Assembly (NCBI GenBank): GCA_021029095.1
Contig: JAJOHG010000058.1
Location: 1 to 64,000, forward strand
DNA length: 64,000 nucleotides
Direction of reading: 5' to 3'
Source of the DNA: Phellopilus nigrolimitatus
Lineage: Eukaryota; Basidiomycota; Agaricomycetes; Hymenochaetales; Hymenochaetaceae
Every line of letters starts with the position of its first letter. Positions within the stretch are counted from its first letter, which is position 1. A program made the translations under genes and the position numbers. Below, in pieces: positions 56,608 through 64,000 of the stretch. The notes below the pieces were generated by a model. That model was given only the letters and a program-made list of their open reading frames with translations, ran no database searches and was not told the DNA's origin.

Positions 56608-58427
56608 TCACTCCCGCCCCTCTTCCCCGCCCTCCCTTTCCCCGCCCTCCCCTTCCCCGCCCTCCTCGCCCTCTCCGTCACTTTCATCCGCCGGCCGAAT
56701 CGCATACCACCGATCAAACACGCCCTCCGGGTCATAGCGGCGCTTCACGCGCCTGAGCCGCGCGTAGTTCGCGCCGAACAGGCGGCGCGCCGGCCTGTCT
56801 CTATCCGCATCCGCATCCGCATCCCCGGCACCGACACCGGCGCCCTCCGCGCGCGCACCCGCCGCGGCGCTATAGTTCCCATACGCGCGCTCGCGCGCGT
56901 CCGCGGGGGCCGCCTCCGCGCGCGCGACGAGCTCCGTGAGCGCGTGCGCCGCGGCGCGCGCCGCCGCCTCCTTCCTCTTCTCTCCCTCCTCCCCCCCGGC
57001 GGGGGCGGGGTCCCACGTGCAGATGCACAGCACGTTGCTCGCGGGCCCGCGCAGCGCGAACGCGGTCGCCGCGCTCGGGACGCGGTTGATCGCGTCGAGC
57101 GGGAAGAACTCGAACAGGAACGACACGCGCGGCCGCGCGCCCTCCTCCTCTTCCTCGGACGCCGCCAGCTCCTGCATGCGCGCGAAGACCGCCTCCGCGA
57201 CGGCGGGCGAATAGACCGCCTGCGCCGCGCCGCGCATGTAGACGCCCTGCCCCGCGCGCACGGCGTCGTTCTGCAGCGCGTTCACCTGCTCATACGGCGT
57301 CTCCCCGCCGCGCGCGGTGGTGGTGGTGTCCACCTCCGGGCCGAGCGCGAGTATCTCCGCAAAGCACGCGCGGCCCTCCTCCCCCGACCCATTAAAGAAA
57401 AGCGTGAGCACGACGCACGGCGGCTCCGCGGCGCCGCCGCGCACGACGAGCGCCTGGAGCATGCCCGCTTGCGGGGGCGGGCCGCCGCCCGGGCGCGCCC
57501 ACCAGCGCGCGGTCGCGGCGAACACGGCGTGCGCGCGGGGGGCGGGGAAGACGAGCGTGCCCGCGAAGACGGTGCGGCGCTGGGGGTGCAGCGCGAAGAC
57601 GAGCTCGGCGGCGGCGCCGAAGTTGCCGCCGCCGCCGCGCACGCCCCAGAAGAGGTCGGCGTGCTGCGTGCGCGAGGCGGTGAGGATGGCGCCGGCGGCG
57701 GTGACGATCGTTGCCTGCGGGCAGCGCGGGGGCGGTGAGTTGGCTGGGAGAACGAGAGCGAAAGCAGCGTGGAGGGGCTTGCCTGCAGGAGGTTGTCGAT
57801 CGCGAGCCCGTGCTCGCCGGAGAGCCAGCCGTAGCCGCCGCCGAGCGTGAGGCTTGGACACGGAGAAGCGCATAAGCCACGCGACGCTCGCGATATGCAT
57901 ATACGCAGGAAAGACTTACCCTCCGACGCCCGTCTGCGCGCAGCAGCAGCATCAGCACGCGCATTTGCCTTAGCTCAGCAGACACTCACGTGGTTGACGG
58001 TGCCGCCGACGGCGGCAAGGCCGTGCTTGATCGCCTCCTCGTCGACGGTCTTCCACAGCGCGCCGCCGCCGACGTACGCGCGGCGCGCCGCCGCATCGAC
58101 GCGCACGCCGGCCATGTAGCGCGAGAGGTCGAGCACGGCGCCGCGCGCGGCGGAGCTCGCGCCGGCGGGGCTGTGGCCGCCGCCGCGCACGGCGAGCGGG
58201 AGGCGCGCGGCGCGGGCGTAGCGCACGGCGAGGGCGGCGTCCGCGGCGTCGCGGGCGAAGAGCACGAGCGCGGCGGGGCGCGCGGCGTTGGCGGCCCAGC
58301 GGGCGATGGCGGCTGTGTACTCGGGGTGGGTGGGCGTGACGATGTCGCCCTTGAAGGCGCGGCGGAAGTCGGCGTCGGAGAGGGCGGGCTCGGGCGCTTT
58401 GGAGGAGGAGGCGGGGTGGACGACCAT
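56608..58427 (-). CDS. FAD-linked oxidoreductase (PCMH/BBE family)
   Basis: Start at ATG 58427 (MVVHPASSSKAPEPALSDAD). Exon 1 has LPLAVRGGGHSPAGASS, in which the His is the expected covalent FAD attachment point, and ends KHGLAAVGGTVNH. A 14-nt exon (ACGGGCGTCGGAGG) gives TGVG and joins LTLGGGYGWLSGEHGLAIDN and LLQ. The next intron is GC-AG (donor CAG|GCAAGC). The last exon starts ATIVTAAGAILTASRTQHAD, then LFWGVRGGGGNFG, and ends with the BBE motif (NYARLRRVKRRYDPEGVFDR, then WYAI) and a Gly/Glu tail. The Cys used for bicovalent FAD in BBE enzymes is absent, so a single His link is predicted. Very high third-position GC. Substrate unknown; such enzymes oxidise alcohols, sugars or alkaloids. 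Confidence 0.85.
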
Positions 58428-59387
58428 GGTTGCTGGGAGGGGGTGCTCTGGCTCAGGGTGGAGTCTTATATTGGGCGCGGCGGGCGTGTATATGCGCGCA
58501 GGCGATCGTCGGCTTGGCGCGGATCGTGGCCACCCGGGCCACAGAAGCCAATGTCCGTATATAGCCACCGTCTGCCTATTTTCCTCGTCTCGACGGCTCT
58601 TCCATGCTTCCTTTCAGCGATCCGCATCCGAGCGTGCAGCAACGCGCGGCACGAACACGCGTCGCAAGGCCTCCGGTATGCCCGCGCGCGACGCGTGGCT
58701 GATGGTACTCCCGAACGGCGCAGCGATGCCCTTTGTGCACGCGTTCGACAGCAGCGCCCGGAGGCGCCCGGGCGGTGAGCATCGCGAACCCAGGCTGCTG
58801 CTACGCGCCGTCCGCGCAGCTCCTCTTCAGGCCGCTCGTCGGGGCCGCGCTCGTGCCCTTCCAGGCATCTGGCCGACCGTCTTCTTCGGGCTCTTCTTGG
58901 GCTACAGCCGTGCGGGCGCGCAGGATGCGGCTGGGTGCCCCACAGCCGAGCCGGCGTCGCTGCATTGCAGCGTGCGCCCGTACCACCCTCTGCTCTCGAC
59001 TGCGCAAATTCGCACGCGCCTCGGCGCAGAGCACACACACGCACTCCCAAGTGCTCCCCAGGCTGCCGGCAATTTTGCTGCGGATGCAAATGAGGTCCTA
59101 AAAAGCAGCTTTGTCGACGACGCAGGCGCACAGCTGCCCTCATTTCTTTCACCAAAGCTCCACGCAGCAAGGCTGGCTGGTACTCTGTTCTTTCTTTTCA
59201 TTGCTTTCCCCTTTTCTTTCAATGGATACTTAAGATTTATGTTCTTGAACGTCGTTCTTCAGAGCTATAGATGAGATTGTACAGATCATCGTGTGTCGAC
59301 TGGTTCTACATTGCAAATTCGAGTTAGTTTCTTCACCGAAAACACCTTTCCTTCTAATTGATTATAAAGAGTCCAAGGGAATGTTAT
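58428..59387. other. GC-rich upstream region; no supported gene
   Basis: TATA-like AATATAAG (minus) lies about 45 bp before the oxidoreductase ATG. A block at 58584-58622 resembles 61829-61865 upstream of the F-box gene. Frames on both strands up to 59274 look like GC shadows. Confidence 0.5.
58584..58622 (-). repeat. Shared upstream block, copy 1
   Basis: ctcgtctcgacggctcttcc and following bases match 61829-61865 with few changes. Both lie about 150-230 bp upstream of minus-strand genes. Confidence 0.45.
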
Positions 59388-59971
59388 TTAAAAGGAATAT
59401 GCGGTTGTAGAGGCTGCGAGGACGTCGATTTGCTTTTCGAACAAATGCCTTTGGGTATCAACAACGTCTTTAACCCTACCTAGCGCTCCTGAATAAGTTG
59501 CCGGTAGTCGTATATTTGCGAGTTGACCAAGTTCTACAGCGAGCTTCAGAGCCGACATGCCGCAGCATAGACTAATGGAACACACCGAGGTGTGAACGCA
59601 ACGAACAGGAAAAACAATACTGTAATTCGAGTGAGAGAGCACATTGCTATTTGACCACGGCACGAAGGTGAAGTGTTTACAAGCTGGTCGAGGCGAGATC
59701 CCGGCCAACAGATCGAGGCTTTTGGGCGCAAATGATATGAAAATCAACATCTCTGCCCCGTGTACCTCCCATATTCCTTCTCCAAGTCGCCATGAAAATG
59801 ATCAAATGCTTCTTCCGTATCAACAAAGCCGAGACCGCCAGAGCGCAGAATAGGCGTTTTTTCATCCCGCGAAAAGCACCTTTGATGCTGTCACGCGCGT
59901 CTGAGCCGTACATATGGTCCGGCCCAGGAGCTACATGTAAGAGGGATCGTTCGTTCCTCGACTTTGGACAT
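59388..59971 (-). other. Possible gene fragment downstream of the F-box gene
   Basis: The frame 59388-59560 encodes ALKLAVELGQLANIRLPATY and ends IDVLAASTTAYSF, an amphipathic helical segment. It resembles, only loosely, the N-terminal helical bundles of fungal NLR-like or MLKL-like proteins. No start or further exons were found. It may be a relic. Confidence 0.25.
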
Positions 59972-61638
59972 TTAGTCGTAGTATTCCAACAAAACGAACC
60001 CTTTCTTTGTGTCAGAGTCAGTTGCAATAGTGGCTCCGCTGTTATAGTCGAGGCTGATACCAGTGATCCTGCTGCGATCTGAAGTACGCTTTGACTGTAG
60101 CAAGCCACCTTGGTTGCCTGACCACAGGCTCGCGAGTGTCAGGGCGTGGTAGTCTAATTCAGAGTGTCCACGACTCCAGTACAAAATCCGTCCGCTTTTC
60201 GATATTCGAGTTCGGACGTTCCGACTATCAATGGGCAGTTGATATGGCCGGGAACAGCTGTTCTGGATAAAGGAAAGGGATCGGGTTTCTTTGTCCCTCA
60301 CGAGGCAAATAATGTGTGCAATAAGGCATGAGCCGCCTGAAGTTGTAAACTGTGAACTCTGCGGCACTGTCGAGAGGACAGAAATTGTATCGACAAGCTC
60401 GTCTTTTCCGCTGTAGCTCCCAGGAATGCTTGAAGGCACGTACGCCCCGTGTAGTGTCACGGCTCTCAGTGTGAGCTTTCTATCTGCAAAATGTGACGTT
60501 GTTATGGACATGTCGATTGTCGTTGTTGCAGAGAAAAAGACATCGATATTTGGCATTGTCGCTTTCCCCGGTGTTGCCTGGCTGAAAATGTCGCTAAGCG
60601 ATGCAGTTGCCAGCTTCAGGTCAGAATGTACTGCTATCGGGCCAGCTTGAATAGCCATGAAGAGAAGAGATCCGTCAAAGATTTTTACGCTGAAGATGAA
60701 CATGGAAGCCTAAGAACGAATCAGATATCGATTGACTAAATTGTACTGACTCGACTTACGGGCACTGCAGCAAAAGCCATCACTCCGGTCTCCCAATTAA
60801 CGAAGATGAAATGTTTTGTTGTAGCCACGACGACAAAAGGTCCACGCATGCAAATTTTGTTAACGCGCGATTTGAGGGTATTCTTAACAGGAACTGTTTT
60901 TGTACACCTCACTTCCGCAAGGTTCCTGTGCAAGTCGAACTCAACGACCTCTATAAGTCTAAAATCTGGGATGAGAAATGGTTGGATAACGGTGCAAAGG
61001 GGCCATAAGGACATACAGCTGAGTAGCGGTGAGTAGTGCACAATAAGCGACCACCAGCGATGTCCTATCATTTATATACTGACAGGTCATACTAATCGGT
61101 AGCTCTCGTTTCGGCGCTTGCCATGCATATTTAATGCTCTGGCCTTGCTTCTCTCCAGACACGTTCCAGCAATGAATATGCCCGCCTCCGCGCTGTAAGT
61201 AGCCAATCAAGTGTCGCCTGCCAGATGGAACCCGCAGCAGCGTGGGCATGCCACCAACTTCTATCCTGATCGTGCTCGTAACATGCGGATTGACGCTCGA
61301 CCAGTTGTAATGTCCTCGCACTGCGCGTACGACGTGGTCACGCAGCTCCGCATCTGCGAGCGCATCCGCAGACATGCTCGGTGAAATCTGCGGAGCGTGC
61401 TCGAGGTCCGCGTTTCGCAGAAAGTAAAGCCATACTGATCGGACAGAAATGATGTCCTGGAGGCGCTTGCTCATCTAGCAATCGATCCCGTGAAAGTGTT
61501 TCTATCAGCTCCGGAATCCCAACAGACTGACAAATGCAGACTGCGTGTACGTACCATCTCAATCTTTAGTACGTCGACGACGCGACAGAAGGAGAGGATC
61601 TTGAGGAGAACATCCGCAGGAAATTCGTCAAGTTTCAT
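59972..61638 (-). CDS. F-box protein with beta-propeller-like body
   Basis: Exon 1 (ATG 61638) MKLDEFPADVLLKILSFCRV plus VDVLKIEM joins in phase 0 to MSKRLQDIISVRSVWLYFLR, together a complete F-box. The body reads LLRVPSGRRHLIGYLQRGGG, IHCWNVSGEKQ and TSLVVAYCALLTATQ. A phase-2 intron (donor GTATGTCC) adds LIEVVEFDLHRNLAEVRC, VVVATTKHFIFVNWETG. A phase-0 intron then adds SMFIFSVKIFDGSLLFMAIQ, ending KKGFVLLEYYD. Repeated short strands with a W-x-x-x-x-G spacing suggest WD-like blades, not a strict WD40. F-box proteins recruit substrates to SCF ubiquitin ligases; the substrate is unknown. F-box families are large in Agaricomycetes. Confidence 0.82.
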
Positions 61639-62195
61639 CGCGATGCGTAGCTGTTCAAACTGCTTGATTCACAGGCGATTTATCTTGATTCTTAGTAGGA
61701 GGAAAGGAAAGGTGTCGTTTGGAAATCCGCACATCGGCGAATCGATTTCGATTTCGTCACGTGCAAGACATTCAATTCGCAAAAGTGGATAATCGTGAGA
61801 GCGATCCTATAAGTATTTCGTCAATATTCTCGTTTCGACGGTCTTCCATGTATCCTTTCAGCGACTCTCAGGGAAAGCATATCTCCGCATGGCATACATG
61901 ATACGGCGCATATGGTTTGTTTCTTGCTTAGTTGCAGTGGTCAAAAATATTTCACAAGAGATGCCGGATTGCTTGTAAAGCAGTGCAAGAAGGGAGGCAG
62001 GTATTCTGAAGTGTTTTGAATCTGATACTGTGCTTGTTAGTTCAGTGGCGTACGCTGAGTCAGCGCTACATGTACTGTGGCTGATCTTACATAAAGGACG
62101 GTGTGTTCTTTTTGGTGGCTGAAATCTCAAGAAGCTTCCGTCTCCGTCCTTCGACTCAATATCCCACTCAGGCTATCTACAAACCTTCAATATCG
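61639..62195. other. Divergent upstream region
   Basis: Between the F-box gene (minus) and the coiled-coil paralog (plus). Holds the second copy of the 58584 block at 61829-61865. No gene. Confidence 0.5.
61829..61865 (-). repeat. Shared upstream block, copy 2
   Basis: ctcgtttcgacggtcttcca and following bases match 58584-58622. Confidence 0.45.
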
Positions 62196-63057
62196 ATGGC
62201 CTCGAGCACCAACACGACTTTGAAGCTCTTTCCGAAGCCGAGCACAGGATGTTCTTACCAGTCGTACGACGCCAAAGGGACCGAAGTTCTGCGTGCTCTT
62301 CCAATGCACCTTCTTCCTCATTCAGACGGGCGAGGACGGAGGCAAAGCTACCCCCACAGACCAGGAAACTTTTTGAAAGCACCGAGCGAGGTGCAACCGT
62401 ATAAACCTAAGACACCTTCGCCTCTCAAACATTCGACGATGTCCGTCACGAAGGGACCTTCTGGAGGAATTCACAACCGATACCCTGAGAAGGAGCTCAT
62501 GATAAACGCAATGGCGGAAAACCCGAATACTTACTCAGCCAATGCTAATGGAGAATCTGCGAAAGGCATTCTGGATATGTCGAGCCACTTCGATGCCAAT
62601 GCACGTGCGTAGACTGATGCTGTCTTTGATTTATACTCGTATTGATTGATATATTTCAGTTCACATCCCAAAACGTGGCAAGTCTCAACCCCGAAGGCCC
62701 GTATCCGCACCCAGCGCAGCACCTGGATCTGAGGACCAGCAGCGAAAGACAGGCTCTGCATCCACAGTCTTCATGGAACATAAAGCCCAACCACGCAAGC
62801 CAAGCTACTTCTTCAAGTCTGCCGTATCTTCAGTCTCTCATGACGATAAGGCGCATTACCGAAGCGCCGCTGTCGCCACTGCCGCGACTGGCATAGGCAC
62901 GCTTCTGCAAGAAATTGCTAGGATCCGCGATGAAACGAACGCCTTGAATGAAAAGCTTGACGATCTCGAGAAAAGGGGCCAGCGTCTTGTGATGGGCCGG
63001 AAGAAAATCGAGAAAGGTCGTCGGGTGCGCATTTGCGACGTGATAGCCGAAGAGTAA
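62196..63057 (+). CDS. Uncharacterised coiled-coil protein with IPKRGxxQPRRP motif, copy 2
   Basis: Starts MASSTNTTLKLFPKPSTGC at ATG 62196, then YDAKGTEVLRALPMHLLP (compare AGIEILRALPPHLL in copy 1), YKPKTPSPLKHSTMSV, and a phase-1 intron (donor GTGCGTAG, acceptor ATTTCAG). Exon 2 starts LHIPKRGKSQPRRPVSAPSA, then HKAQPRKPSYFFKSAVSS, and ends in a coiled coil (ARIRDETNALNEKLDDLEKR). The product is about 270 residues. It is paralogous to 41301-42278, with the same architecture and intron position, but in the opposite orientation and about 20 kb away. Conservation is limited to the short motifs; the rest has diverged. No known domain or function. Confidence 0.75.
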
Positions 63058-63501
63058 AAGTAGATGAAGTCAAAGAAACTGGTGCTTCATTACGTTTTAT
63101 CCACATGTACATTCCATTGGGAATATCTTGTCAAATGTGATTTTCTGTACAACGAGCCCCTTCCCTCCCGGCTACGCAGACTATCTTAATATTTGGAATC
63201 CGACACTTTTATCCCAGAAAATATTCAGAACAATGTACAGAGAAAGCACTGATTATCTTGGAGGTTCTGTAGATTCAAAATGCTACAGATTTAACTACAG
63301 TACATACACAACTCGTAGCACTACACAGAATGGAACTACAAGATACCCTCGCCTTTAACGACGGCCTACAACTAGGCACACATACTTTATTCTGCTCACT
63401 CCGACCCATTTCATAGTGGCCATCGAATCAATTGTTTGCTTCACGCATCCGCACCCACAATCCCTTCTATAAAATGAAAATATCTAAGAACAACAATTTC
63501 T
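63058..63501. other. Intergenic, convergent gene ends
   Basis: No gene seen. Confidence 0.55.
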
Positions 63502-64000
63502 TTAGTAAGGAAAACAGCTCACATGTGAGTACATCGTAATATGAGTCTTTGGAAAGATGCGTTCAATCGACTGGCGGCCAGGCACGCTTTTCCATTCTTG
63601 CGGCGGATGCGAGTCCGGAGGCTGCGCAGACGAGTTGGGCTCGAAAACATCGAACATCTGCAACAGGCGAACAAACATAAACGAAATCTCATTGTACGCA
63701 AACTGCAATGTCCTCGATTGAGAAAACTAAATAGGAATGAGGAGTGCTGAAGGTACGTACCTGCTGTCCGAGGCAGATGCGTGGGCCAGCATTGAACGGA
63801 AGAAAAATGAAGGGATTCGGCGCGAGGTATTTGCTTAGACGTTCATCAAGGAACCTATCTGGATCGGACTCCATCGCTGTGATTGTACATGGACATATGA
63901 ACACGAGCTTCATATAACAGCCGGAACTTACCATCTGGGCCCCACAGATCTGTTCGCCGGTGCATCATAAACACGGAATATGACACACTGGAACAGTCAA
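63502..64000 (-). CDS. Cytochrome P450, C-terminal exons only (CYP63-like)
   Basis: The window ends inside the gene; the N-terminal part lies beyond base 64000. From the edge: [17 protein letters not shown], a phase-1 intron, [20 protein letters not shown], then the heme-binding loop [13 protein letters not shown] (FxxGxRxCxG, Cys ligand). A phase-0 intron (donor GTACGTACC, acceptor ATTGCAG) leads to [20 protein letters not shown] and a tail to YSHVSCFPY, with the stop near 63502. The loop and the following FAYNE recall CYP63 monooxygenases of wood-decay fungi (assignment by eye). The C-terminal tail is shortened compared with typical members, which may be real or a splice error. Confidence 0.85.

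Noticed and set aside
56449..57738. 429-codon plus-strand frame, Arg/Ala-rich
   Set aside because: It is the antisense shadow of the GC-rich FAD oxidoreductase, whose minus-strand reading has clear motifs.
58466..59274. Frames of 230-330 codons on both strands upstream of the oxidoreductase
   Set aside because: No domains, no splice logic, composition explained by high GC.

Overview
This is a piece of a filamentous basidiomycete genome, almost certainly a mushroom-forming fungus (Agaricomycetes). Genes on both strands are cut by many short GT-AG introns (about 45-75 nt, some with clear branch sites such as TACTAAC near 9983). Nearly every intact protein can be rebuilt only by splicing. The gene content fits this group: DUF6533-type membrane proteins, a DUF7729-type cell-surface protein, an HGD-type protein kinase, a CYP63-like P450, an F-box protein, a chromodomain Ty3 element and a Ty1/copia element. 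No coordinates or products were checked against a database.

Layout. 1-4354: two decayed retrotransposons, the 3' end of a Ty1/copia pol followed by a 5'-truncated Ty3/gypsy chromovirus with a complete 508-bp 3' LTR. 5263-23512: a conserved, mostly minus-strand gene block: a VHS/GAT protein, a DUF1279-like small protein, ARPC5, a plus-strand fungal orphan (12885-13785), a SAP/HeH-like membrane protein, a BAR-SH3 adaptor, the diflavin reductase TAH18, and two small Ser/Thr-rich surface proteins with signal peptides. 24324-26474: a PH domain fused to a kinase. 27174-34452: two von Willebrand factor A (VWA)-type genes and two 78-79 residue proteins that match the C-terminal domain of one VWA protein down to the intron phase. 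34867-36490: a broken AAA+ ATPase of the YTA7/ATAD2 type. 37665-48826: two inverted DUF6533 paralogs, each with a predicted 2-nt microexon, bracketing a hotdog thioesterase, a coiled-coil orphan, a hAT-type MITE with a perfect 8-bp target duplication, and a DUF7729 protein. 50972-53345: a SNF5-like relic running directly into a G-protein alpha relic. 53842-54424: a MITE flanked by TA. 54770-63057: an unknown gene, a very GC-rich FAD-linked oxidoreductase with a GC-AG intron, an F-box protein and a paralog of the coiled-coil orphan. 63502-64000: the C-terminal exons of a cytochrome P450 cut by the window edge.

The genes do not form one pathway. The left half is housekeeping (actin branching, vesicle sorting, cytosolic Fe-S assembly). 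The right half is accessory: duplicated lineage-specific families, transposable elements and pseudogenes. The strongest candidates for something undescribed are the shared domain of the VWA locus, the 2-nt microexon, and the two uncharacterised families at 12885 and at 41301/62196.
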